In this document: one piece after another, positions 1-5,499 of the stretch
Layout: each line of letters opens with the position of its first letter
Position numbering within the stretch: the stretch's first letter is position 1
Assembly: GCA_025352145.1 (NCBI GenBank)
Contig: JANXTY010000022.1
Span: forward strand, 1-49,376
Direction: 5' to 3'
From: Oxalobacteraceae bacterium
GTDB lineage: Bacteria; Pseudomonadota; Gammaproteobacteria; Burkholderiales; Burkholderiaceae_D
Length of the DNA: 49,376 nucleotides
Notes under the pieces: model-generated
Told to the model about the DNA's origin: nothing
Database searches by the model: none
The model's input: only the letters and a program-made list of their open reading frames with translations
Position numbers and translations under genes: made by a program

Positions 1-183
1 GCTCAAATGCATCGCGCTGTTGTTGACCACACGGGTAAGCTGGGAGTGTGAGATGTCGATACCATCCGCAATGAGCAGACGATGTAAAGCCGCGACCGAA
101 CGTATACCGCGCTCGGCCATGCAGACATTGACGCGCAATACGATGCGGCGTTTAGGTGGAATTGGAATGGGAGTTTTTTTCAT
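1..183 (-). CDS. XRE-like HTH protein, cut by the window edge
   Basis: The minus-strand reading frame starts with ATG at 183 and runs off the window after 61 codons, so the C-terminus is not seen. The visible part has a basic N-terminus (MKKTPIPIPPKRR) followed by a helix-turn-helix-like stretch, roughly residues 25-55, containing RSVAALHRLL and DISHSQLTRVVN. This fits a small Cro/C1-type DNA-binding protein. A weak purine-rich ribosome binding site (GTGAGG) lies upstream. A 29-bp palindrome lies about 90 bp upstream and is a natural candidate operator. HTH genes of this kind often accompany integrases or other mobile-element genes, but no partner is visible here. Confidence 0.55.
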   Translation of the reverse strand, partial: MKKTPIPIPPKRRIVLRVNVCMAERGIRSVAALHRLLIADGIDISHSQLTRVVNNSAMHLS

Positions 184-269
184 AAGCCGTACCTCACTAC
201 GACAGGCTGCATGGTACAGCAGATCGTATTTACCCATCGCGTATGTTGCAAATATGCTGCGTTAAGCGC

Positions 270-298
270 AAATAGTTTGCATGCCATGCAAACTATTT
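270..298. promoter_or_regulatory. Perfect 14-bp-arm palindrome, candidate operator
   Basis: Two 14-bp arms (AAATAGTTTGCATG and its reverse complement) are separated by a single base. GCAAA/TTTGC half-sites recur inside it and just upstream. It lies between the divergent HTH gene and the following leftward-flanking region. No T-tract follows, so an operator is more likely than a terminator. Which protein binds it is inference. Confidence 0.6.
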
Positions 299-388
299 TC
301 TAAAAATGCTTGTTTTTAGTTTTTTCGCATGCCACAATGGGTTCATTCGTTCCACACGGAACTGTTTTATTCGATTTCGGAGAGTCAT

Positions 389-712
389 GTGAAAGCAAGC
401 GCGCAACAGCAGATGAGCCAAAAAGGACAGCACCTGTCCGGCATCTCATCGTCTGGCGCATTGCTGGCATCACGACTCAACAAGACACTCACAATGGCAA
501 CCATGAATCATCGCACCCAACAAACATCGATAGAAAGAACCCAGGCTGAAGCCGCGTTCTTTATCGCTGGGCGGTCACATGCGTTGCGACTTGAGCCCAC
601 ATCACCTATTGATTGCCGCGATTCAAAAAATACGCCAGCCAGTTTTACAGGCGCATATTGGAATAGTGGTAACCGCATCCGGAGGTTTCGACCTCTTGTC
701 GCAAATGGATAA
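389..712 (+). CDS. Possible small hypothetical protein
   Basis: A 107-codon frame begins with GTG at 389, preceded at good spacing by CGGAGAG. The product is polar and rich in Gln, Ser, Thr and Arg, with no recognised domain, membrane segment or signal peptide. It ends about 30 bp before a strong terminator, which supports transcription through the region but not necessarily translation. The composition is not typical of a folded protein, so it may be a chance frame or a decayed gene. Confidence 0.3.
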   Translation: MKASAQQQMSQKGQHLSGISSSGALLASRLNKTLTMATMNHRTQQTSIERTQAEAAFFIAGRSHALRLEPTSPIDCRDSKNTPASFTGAYWNSGNRIRRFRPLVANG

Positions 713-743
713 CACCTAAGCGACAGACCGAAAGGTCAAGGCC

Positions 744-787
744 AAAAGCCCGGATGCTCCTAAAAGGACATCCGGGCTTTTTGTTTT
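744..787. terminator. Strong intrinsic terminator before the tRNA array
   Basis: A 13-bp stem (AAAAGCCCGGATG with its complement) encloses a loop that itself forms a 3-bp stem. It is followed by a T-rich tail (TTTTTGTTTTT). On the other strand the stem is also flanked by A/T, so it may work in both directions. It insulates the tRNA cluster from upstream transcription. Confidence 0.85.
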
Positions 788-919
788 TGTACCTTTGGGA
801 AATGCAGTAGCAGCAAACCGATTTACGCCGAGCCACACAACGCTGGCCGACAGAAATCAAGCAGTGAAGCCCTTTCAGTTTGAGGCCGTCTTCCGGACAG
901 CCCGGGGTAGACGAAAGAA

Positions 920-928
920 TCTTTAACA
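920..928 (+). promoter_or_regulatory. boxA-like antitermination motif upstream of tRNAs
   Basis: TCTTTAACA matches the core of the boxA sequence found in ribosomal RNA leaders. It sits in the context AATCTTTAACAATTTGG, about 80 bp before the first tRNA-like gene. Known role: NusB/S10-dependent antitermination of untranslated operons. Its use here is inferred from the match and position. No clear sigma70 promoter was found between the terminator at 744-787 and this motif. Confidence 0.45.
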
Positions 929-943
929 ATTTGGAAAAGTTTG

Positions 944-1003
944 CAGACCAGGCCTGTATCGCCAAGCATCCCTCACGGTGCTTGGCAGTGTGGGTCCGGT
1001 CTG
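944..1003 (+). ncRNA. Nested stem structure in the leader of the tRNA array
   Basis: An inner hairpin (GCCAAGCA 961-968 with TGCTTGGC 979-986) is enclosed by an outer stem (CAGACC 944-949 with GGTCTG 998-1003) that can extend by two G-C pairs past a bulged A. It ends 3 nt before the first tRNA-like gene and follows the boxA-like motif. A processing stem or structured leader is plausible. No known RNA family was recognised. Confidence 0.4.
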
Positions 1004-1006
1004 GAT

Positions 1007-1090
1007 GCGGAAATAGCTCAGAGGCAGAGCGCAACGTTGGCAACTCATGCAACGTTGAGGTCGAGATTTCGAAATTCTCTTTCCGCTCCA
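1007..1090 (+). tRNA. Aberrant tRNA-like gene, Gly-type body with oversized anticodon arm
   Basis: The acceptor stem (GCGGAAA/TTTCCGC), D arm (GCTC/GAGC), T arm with TTCGAAA loop, U73 and encoded CCA are all present. The body is glycine-like. The anticodon arm is not normal: 26 nt lie where 17 are expected. Two copies of the self-complementary octamer CAACGTTG flank the 10-nt segment GCAACTCATG, giving an 8-bp stem with a 10-nt loop. Alternatively, a 9-nt insertion interrupts a normal loop; removing it gives GGC or TGC (alanine) anticodons, which disagree with the body because there is no G3:U70. It could be a pseudo-tRNA, an intron-like insertion or a specialised tRNA-like RNA. An isotype cannot be assigned. 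Confidence 0.6.
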
Positions 1091-1182
1091 TTACAAAAGG
1101 CGCTTTCAAAAAGTGCATGGCCCAGCCAGGCCGATCTTCATCCCGAGATGCCTTCTGTAATGGATAACACCATTAAAACTTC

Positions 1183-1270
1183 GAGCGGTTGGGGGAGTGG
1201 CTTATCCCATCAGACTGTAAATCTGACGCCTTCCGAGGCTTCGTTGGTTCGAATCCAGCACTGCTCACCA
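1183..1270 (+). tRNA. tRNA-Tyr (GTA)
   Basis: Class II tRNA of 88 nt with encoded CCA. The anticodon stem TCAGA/TCTGA encloses loop CTGTAAA, anticodon GTA. It has a long variable arm, T loop TTCGAAT and A73. The acceptor stem GAGCGGT/ACTGCTC contains one G-T wobble. It differs strongly from the chromosomal tRNA-Tyr at 48855, so it is not a recent duplicate. Confidence 0.9.
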
Positions 1271-1278
1271 TCCTTCAT

Positions 1279-1354
1279 GTCTCCATCGTCTAGTGGCCAA
1301 GGACATCTGACTTTCTATCAGATAACACGGGTTCAAATCCCGTTGGAGACTCCA
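1279..1354 (+). tRNA. tRNA-Glu (TTC)
   Basis: All arms pair. Acceptor GTCTCCA/TGGAGAC, anticodon stem TCTGA/TCAGA with loop CTTTCTA (TTC), T stem ACGGG/CCCGT, encoded CCA. The discriminator is T73 where bacterial tRNA-Glu usually has G73. It starts 8 nt after the tRNA-Tyr. Confidence 0.9.
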
Positions 1355-1361
1355 CTTTTAT

Positions 1362-1437
1362 GCGGGTGGTGCTCAGTTGGTAGAGCGATAGCCTTCCAAG
1401 CTTTTTGTCGCGCGTTCGAATCGCGTCGCCCGCTCCA
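1362..1437 (+). tRNA. tRNA-Gly (TCC)
   Basis: Acceptor GCGGGTG/CGCCCGC, standard D arm, anticodon loop CTTCCAA (TCC), U73 and encoded CCA. The anticodon stem ATAGC/GCTTT carries a T-T mismatch at its second pair, and the T stem has a G-T pair, so the structure is weaker than in the chromosomal tRNA-Gly at 48977. Confidence 0.85.
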
Positions 1438-1458
1438 GTTTTTCGTTTCAATTGCTAT

Positions 1459-1534
1459 GCAGATGTAACTCAGACGGTAGAGTGCCAGCGTGAAGAGCTG
1501 GAGGTCGCTGGTTCAACTCCAGCCATCTGCGCCA
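1459..1534 (+). tRNA. tRNA-Phe (GAA) with G73
   Basis: Perfect acceptor (GCAGATG/CATCTGC), anticodon stem (CCAGC/GCTGG) and T stem (GCTGG/CCAGC), with encoded CCA. The anticodon loop GTGAAGA gives GAA. The discriminator is G rather than the A73 usual for bacterial tRNA-Phe, and the acceptor differs from normal Phe tRNAs, so charging by PheRS is uncertain. Confidence 0.8.
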
Positions 1535-1542
1535 TTACAAAT

Positions 1543-1616
1543 GAGGTTGTAGCTCGAAGGTCGAGCATTGGACTTTTAATCCATCGGCGAGTGTTCGATT
1601 CACTCCAGCCTCACCA
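1543..1616 (+). tRNA. tRNA-Lys (TTT)
   Basis: Acceptor GAGGTTG/CAGCCTC, D arm GCTC/GAGC, anticodon loop CTTTTAA (TTT), A73 and encoded CCA. The anticodon stem TTGGA/TCCAT has one T-T mismatch and the variable loop is 4 nt. Lysine tRNA is the classical target of PrrC anticodon nucleases, which matters because a related nuclease is encoded at 12263-14671. Confidence 0.85.
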
Positions 1617-1631
1617 CAGCATTAAGAAAAC

Positions 1632-1661
1632 CATCAAGATATTTTACAAAATATCTTGATG
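1632..1661 (+). ncRNA. 13-bp hairpin between tRNA genes
   Basis: CATCAAGATATTT and its exact complement are separated by the loop TACA. It lies between tRNA-Lys and tRNA-Asn, in the largest spacer of the dense part of the array. No T-run follows, so it is a poor terminator. An RNA-processing or protecting stem is plausible. Confidence 0.5.
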
Positions 1662-1667
1662 ATCAAT

Positions 1668-1743
1668 TCCTCATTAGCTCAGTTGGTAGAGCGGCGCACT
1701 GTTAATGCGCTCGTCGCGGGTTCGAATCCAGCATGAGGAGCCA
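1668..1743 (+). tRNA. tRNA-Asn (GTT)
   Basis: Acceptor TCCTCAT/ATGAGGA, G73 as expected for Asn, anticodon stem GCGCA/TGCGC with loop CTGTTAA (GTT), encoded CCA. The T stem GCGGG/CCAGC has one G-A mismatch. The core resembles ordinary bacterial tRNA-Asn. Confidence 0.88.
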
Positions 1744-1750
1744 TTTCAAT

Positions 1751-1827
1751 TGGGGTGTAGCTCAGCTTGGTAGAGCACGCGACTTTGACTCGCGTTGTCC
1801 AAGGTTCAAATCCTTGCTCCCCTGCCA
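1751..1827 (+). tRNA. tRNA-Gln (TTG) with unpaired acceptor end
   Basis: Anticodon stem CGCGA/TCGCG with loop CTTTGAC (TTG), T stem CAAGG/CCTTG, G73 and encoded CCA. The acceptor TGGGGTG/CTCCCCT has U-U mismatches at pairs 1-72 and 6-67. A weak 1-72 pair is a known feature of Gln tRNAs, but two mismatches are unusual. Confidence 0.82.
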
Positions 1828-1834
1828 ATTCAAT

Positions 1835-1911
1835 GTCCCTTTCGCTCAGTTGGTCAGAGCGCGGAACTTAACATTCCGGGGGCGCTGGTTCGAAACCAGC
1901 AAGGGACACCA
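1835..1911 (+). tRNA. Class I tRNA with Leu anticodon TAA
   Basis: All stems pair: acceptor GTCCCTT/AAGGGAC, anticodon CGGAA/TTCCG, T GCTGG/CCAGC. It has A73 and encoded CCA. The loop CTTAACA gives anticodon TAA, which reads leucine UUA codons. Bacterial tRNA-Leu is class II with a long variable arm, yet here the variable loop is only 5 nt (GGGGC). Either this is a tRNA whose anticodon has drifted, or a non-standard leucine tRNA. The isotype is therefore uncertain although the fold is good. Confidence 0.75.
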
Positions 1912-1933
1912 TTCATGTTCGAAAGTGTTTTGG

Positions 1934-2010
1934 GGTGATCATAGCTCAGCCGGTAGAGCTCTGGATTGTGATTCCAGCGGTCACGAGTTCAAATCTCGTT
2001 GGTCACCCCA
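1934..2010 (+). tRNA. tRNA-His (GTG)
   Basis: It carries the histidine hallmarks: an extra G at position -1 (1934) opposite C73, and anticodon loop TTGTGAT (GTG). Acceptor GTGATCA/TGGTCAC, T stem ACGAG/CTCGT, encoded CCA. Confidence 0.92.
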
Positions 2011-2034
2011 AAGCGCTTTTACGCATCAGATTTT

Positions 2035-2111
2035 ACTTGCCTAGCTCAGTTGGTAAGAACGCACGCTTGATAAGCGTGAGGTCAAAGGTTCAATTCCTTT
2101 GGCAAGTACCA
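2035..2111 (+). tRNA. tRNA-Ile (GAT)
   Basis: Perfect acceptor (ACTTGCC/GGCAAGT), anticodon stem CACGC/GCGTG with loop TTGATAA (GAT), A73, encoded CCA. The D stem GCTC/GAAC has one mismatch. Confidence 0.9.
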
Positions 2112-2118
2112 AGCCATT

Positions 2119-2194
2119 ATCTCGATAGCTCAATTGGCAGAGCGCTGGTCTCCAAAACCAGAGGTTGAGGGTTCGATGCCTTCTCGGGATGCCA
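2119..2194 (+). tRNA. tRNA-Trp (CCA)
   Basis: Acceptor ATCTCGA/TCGGGAT, anticodon stem CTGGT/ACCAG with loop CTCCAAA (CCA), G73 as in normal Trp tRNAs, T loop TTCGATG, encoded CCA. Confidence 0.9.
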
Positions 2195-2250
2195 TATTCA
2201 AATAGCCAAAAGACGTGACCGAATCTCGTCATTTTCGCTACCAATATTTA

Positions 2251-2328
2251 CTCCCCGTAGCTCAGTTGGATTAGAGCACATGCCTACGAAGCATGGGGTC
2301 GGAGGTTCAAGTCCTTCCGGGGAGACCA
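2251..2328 (+). tRNA. tRNA-Arg (ACG)
   Basis: Acceptor CTCCCCG/CGGGGAG, anticodon stem CATGC/GCATG with loop CTACGAA (ACG), A73, encoded CCA. It is the last gene of the array, about 56 bp after tRNA-Trp. The wobble A would need editing to inosine by TadA, as in ordinary bacterial Arg-ACG tRNA. Confidence 0.9.
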
Positions 2329-2333
2329 CATTC

Positions 2334-2477
2334 GCAGCATGCAAAACCAGCTGGCGTTTTAAAGCTGATTTGGCCGCTAACGATCTACATGCCGACAATC
2401 CGAATTATTGGAAAGGTCTGAACCTTCTGGGTTTCGCTCTGATGAAGGTTCGTGAAGAGCTGCGAGTCGTTGCTTGA
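2334..2477 (+). pseudogene. C-terminal remnant of a NADAR (YbiA-like) protein
   Basis: An open frame that ends at 2477 encodes a tail matching the end of the NADAR fold: NYW, then KGLNLLGFALMKVREEL. E. coli YbiA has the equivalent pattern KGKNRLGYLLMELREQL near its C-terminus. The N-terminal three quarters of the roughly 150-residue domain, including its catalytic part, is absent; the frame enters directly from the tRNA array. NADAR proteins act on NAD- and ADP-ribose-linked metabolites as N-glycosidases. The remnant lies just before the nadR/pnuC pair on the other strand, fitting a former NAD-salvage cluster. The family call is by eye. Confidence 0.55.
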
Positions 2478-2500
2478 ATTCCTGCTGTATGGCAATCGAA

Positions 2501-3559
2501 TTAATCGAGTTTCAAGACCGCCGATTTGACCCGTTCTTGAAGCGGTCCTTGCAATAAGTCGAAGGAAATATTCCTCGAATTGAGTTCAGTCACATACCAT
2601 TCGTGCTGACGCTGGCGAAATTGTTCGTCTCGACGGGTGCCGTCCTGCACGAACGGGATGTCGGGCACGCACAGGAAAACGCGGTCGTATGTTCGCTGCG
2701 CCAGAAGTTCAAGATCGGAGCTGACTTTCCCAAACATCTCCATGCTATAAAAAAGCGTGGTCAGTGGCGAGGTGTCGCACACCATCCAGTTTTTCGCCTG
2801 TGCCAAACATTGCATCTCGCGCTCCACCTGGGTGCGGGCAATCTGCAGCATATCCTCGAACAGCAGCTTACCCCCTCTCAGATCCCATAGTTCGCGTCCA
2901 TACTCCGGAATCCAGCTGGTTTGCAGGCGATTTGCGAGCGATTCGGCCAATACCGTCTTGCCGCTGGATTCTCCGCCAAGAATGCATATACGTCTGACAA
3001 AACTTGCATAAACCTGTGCAGACAAAAATTCGCCATGCGCATGTACTGCCGAGCGGATTGTTGTGCCTGACACAGGAATGGTACCGCGCAGCTTATCGAC
3101 GCAAACATGCTTTACGACCGATGTTTTTCCTGTCCGAGCCAGGAAGTAGGCAATCAGGCTCGACGCGAATCCGTCGCCATAGTCCTCACTGGTAAACACG
3201 GCGTCGACGGTTGTTTTCAATATGTTCCAGCAAAGCCATCCGACAAATTCGCGATGAAGGTTCTCGGCTGCATCGTTATGCGGGATCTCCGGCACGGGCG
3301 ATATGCCGCTGGAAATGCAGATCCGCTGCAGGGATTCGTCGTCGATGACCAATATTCTTGCCGATGGAAAAAGCGATCTGATCCATGTGTCGCGCAGTGC
3401 CGGCTCACATCCGGCAAACTCGGGTTTTGTATAGCTGATGATGACGACTTCGTCGCACGAATCTAGAGCGCGTTGAATGACGAGTTCATGCCCTCGATGC
3501 AGCGGGCAAAATTTCCCGACAACCAGGCCGTGATGAAATTGCTTGCCAGTCAATGTCAT
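2501..3559 (-). CDS. nadR: NadR-like bifunctional NMN adenylyltransferase / ribosylnicotinamide kinase
   Basis: 352 residues. The N-terminal nucleotidyltransferase has the GKFCPLHRGH signature (HxGH at 21-24) and VSGTTIR (163-169), the ISxTxxR-type motif. The C-terminal kinase has a P-loop GGESSGKT (195-202). This is the NadR architecture without the N-terminal HTH repressor domain of the enterobacterial protein. Expected reactions: nicotinamide riboside to NMN (kinase), then NMN to NAD (adenylyltransferase), in the cytoplasm. Its ATG overlaps the pnuC stop in an ATGA junction, so the importer and enzyme are translationally coupled. The longer upstream frame was rejected because the homology begins at MTLTGKQF and the overlap is typical. 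Confidence 0.9.
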   Translation of the reverse strand: MTLTGKQFHHGLVVGKFCPLHRGHELVIQRALDSCDEVVIISYTKPEFAGCEPALRDTWIRSLFPSARILVIDDESLQRICISSGISPVPEIPHNDAAENLHREFVGWLCWNILKTTVDAVFTSEDYGDGFASSLIAYFLARTGKTSVVKHVCVDKLRGTIPVSGTTIRSAVHAHGEFLSAQVYASFVRRICILGGESSGKTVLAESLANRLQTSWIPEYGRELWDLRGGKLLFEDMLQIARTQVEREMQCLAQAKNWMVCDTSPLTTLFYSMEMFGKVSSDLELLAQRTYDRVFLCVPDIPFVQDGTRRDEQFRQRQHEWYVTELNSRNISFDLLQGPLQERVKSAVLKLD

Positions 3560-4137
3560 GGCATTCCCAGAATAGCCGTTTCGGATTGCTGTTCCAGCCT
3601 GCGCCACCATGCCCATGATACGAGCGCGTTTATCCAATAAGTTGCATATAAAAAGGACGTCAGGTAAAGACCGCGGCTGGCATAGAGTGGAACGGCGATC
3701 GAGTTTACGAGCAGCCAGAATATCCAGGTTTCGATACGTCTTTGCATCAACAAAAACTGGGCAATCACGCTTAACACTAGTACGGCCGAATCGACAAACG
3801 GTGCATAAGCCTTGGTGAAAAAATGCAGTGCTGCGCCATAGGCGATGGTTGCCACAATGGCCACCGGTATCGTCCACGCCAATTTGGAAAAATCGGCCTT
3901 GGCAACAGTTAGCGGCTGGCCTCTGTCGCCTTTGAGCCATTGCTGCCATCCCAATGCGCTGGTGCCCAAGAAGAAAATTTGCAACGCCACATCGGCATAT
4001 AAGTTGACCTGGTAGAACAGGACCGCAAACAACACGCCCCCCACAATGCCGGTCCACCAGGTATGGATGTTATTGCGCCCGGCCAGCACGATCGATACAG
4101 TCGTGACTGCATTTGCCGCTATTTCAAGTCCGGTCAA
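3556..4137 (-). CDS. pnuC: PnuC-family nicotinamide riboside transporter
   Basis: 193 residues, nearly all hydrophobic helices, with the tryptophan-rich features of PnuC (NIHTWWTGIVGG near the start, LGWQQWLKG in the middle, WAWW near the C-terminus). PnuC moves nicotinamide riboside across the inner membrane by facilitated diffusion; phosphorylation by NadR traps it. A TTG start at 4137 is chosen because AGAAGGAG precedes it at correct spacing and homology begins there. The TTG overlaps the stop of the decayed upstream gene (TTGA), and the gene's own stop overlaps nadR, so the unit was probably one operon. Confidence 0.88.
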   Translation of the reverse strand: MTGLEIAANAVTTVSIVLAGRNNIHTWWTGIVGGVLFAVLFYQVNLYADVALQIFFLGTSALGWQQWLKGDRGQPLTVAKADFSKLAWTIPVAIVATIAYGAALHFFTKAYAPFVDSAVLVLSVIAQFLLMQRRIETWIFWLLVNSIAVPLYASRGLYLTSFLYATYWINALVSWAWWRRLEQQSETAILGMP

Positions 4138-4457
4138 GTCAGGGCTCCTTCTAGATCCAAAGTGTATTGAATGGCTTTGTCTTCCGCTGTCAGCACTTCG
4201 ACCTTGATCATTTGCCTGTCGAATAAGGTTTTCAAGGTTGTACGCGCCACCGGCCATTCTAAGCGTGACGGCACCGTCGGCAATTGATGCAATGAGAAAT
4301 GCGAAATCGGCAACGGATGCAGCGCATGCGTAACATCAATGTCGTTGATTCAGCCGTCGTTGGTCCGAAAATGAACCGGGCTCCTGCCGGACAATCCAAC
4401 CAGCACCGGTGCATCCACGCCGAATGATAATGAAGCATAGCCCCCTAGCGTCACATA
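4134..4457 (-). pseudogene. Decayed gene upstream of pnuC, C-terminal part
   Basis: A continuous frame with a single internal TGA encodes a protein-like tail. It reads GGYASLSFGVDAPVLVGLSG, the in-frame stop, then HALHPLPISHFSLHQLPTV and more, and ends in a TTGA overlap with the pnuC start. That coupling is what one expects of a real first gene of the pnuC-nadR operon. The N-terminus is lost where the protease gene at 4451-5332 ends. I do not recognise the family; a nucleotide- or nucleoside-processing enzyme would fit the context but is not shown. Confidence 0.45.
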
Positions 4458-5332
4458 CGTGCGTACATGTTAATAGATGCTCTCAGGTCAGGAAAGGCAG
4501 CGTACAGGAGTGTCGTGACGGAATTCCAACGCGTCGCTTTAATCGCGCTAACGGACTGAAAGACGCCTGTTTGTACACCGACGATTTTGGCGTCATTGAT
4601 ATTCCATTCTGAAACTGGGGTACTGAAATCACCGATGCGCCAAATACTGCAACCACTGATTCCCGCGAGGTCCGCCGGTATGCTCGCTGGGTGCCCGGAT
4701 CGAGTCCGAAATCGAATGGGATTTCCTTTGTGATCCAGTATGTCGTCCGGCGCGCCCTCTAGGAGAATGTGCCTCTCCGGATCGAAGCCAGCTAAACCAC
4801 AGACAGATCCCTTGAACGGGTAAGTTCCATATTGCAGAAGTCTTGCCTTCATTTCGTCGTTATCTGAATGCGAGGTCGTGGACCACATAGCAGGGAATCC
4901 GCATACGATAAAGTAAGATTCGGAAATATCTTTGTCGAAGCATACGTCGGCGATCCGAACGAATTCAACTGCATCCAATCGGCCAAGTTCACGATCATCT
5001 AGCTGATATAGCGCGACATCGTGCGGGTCGTTCACGCCGCTAGCAGCAGTAACTACCCAATCTCTAGCGGTTACAGCCGTAAAGACGCCCCCCAAGGCAG
5101 GCGAGATTGCAACCGTCAGTTCCTGTTCCCTTGCAGCGAGCAGCACATGTGCTGCAGTCACGACGAATTTCGCATCCGCGACGGCCAATAACGTGCCGGT
5201 ACCCAAGTGGCGTACATTGCCTGAATTGCTGCCAACAATTGCCACAGTAGCTGCGGCGACACGTGGTGGCGTACGTGCTACCAATGCGCGGACCAAGGCG
5301 GCGAGTTCGGACGGGGTGGACTGCTCGCTCAT
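4451..5332 (-). CDS. Trypsin-like serine peptidase domain protein
   Basis: 293 residues, no signal peptide. The three expected catalytic positions are visible: His62 in VVTAAHVLL, Asp105 in PHDVALYQ and Ser226 in AGISGCSIW, with the oxyanion-type Gly pattern around the serine. This is the chymotrypsin/trypsin-like fold as used by cytoplasmic accessory peptidases. The usual GxSGGP has become GISGCS. No PDZ or other domain follows. It reads in the same direction as pnuC/nadR but is probably a separate unit. Trypsin-like domains occur in bacterial immune proteins, but its role here is unknown. Confidence 0.7.
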   Translation of the reverse strand: MSEQSTPSELAALVRALVARTPPRVAAATVAIVGSNSGNVRHLGTGTLLAVADAKFVVTAAHVLLAAREQELTVAISPALGGVFTAVTARDWVVTAASGVNDPHDVALYQLDDRELGRLDAVEFVRIADVCFDKDISESYFIVCGFPAMWSTTSHSDNDEMKARLLQYGTYPFKGSVCGLAGFDPERHILLEGAPDDILDHKGNPIRFRTRSGHPASIPADLAGISGCSIWRIGDFSTPVSEWNINDAKIVGVQTGVFQSVSAIKATRWNSVTTLLYAAFPDLRASINMYARM

Positions 5333-5499
5333 TATTTAAACCTACCATTCGATTTTTGAAACGCGGTGAGGCACCCGCTTAACGAATGCAACCGCCTGTA
5401 TATCTGCCGCTGCCCCCTTTCTGCCAACGCAAGTCCTTCGCTCATAACATATAGACACGCAAACCTACACGCTTGTGGGGCGACTGTAAGGGATAATAT

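Noticed and set aside
704-1171. The 13-mer AATGGATAACACC occurs at 703-715 and 1158-1170
   Set aside because: Neither context folds as a tRNA and the flanks differ. Possibly debris of decayed array units, but too short to claim a repeat family.
645-2477. Several open frames of 60-175 codons across the tRNA array on both strands
   Set aside because: They run through folded tRNA genes and share no protein-like features, apart from the NADAR tail after 2334.
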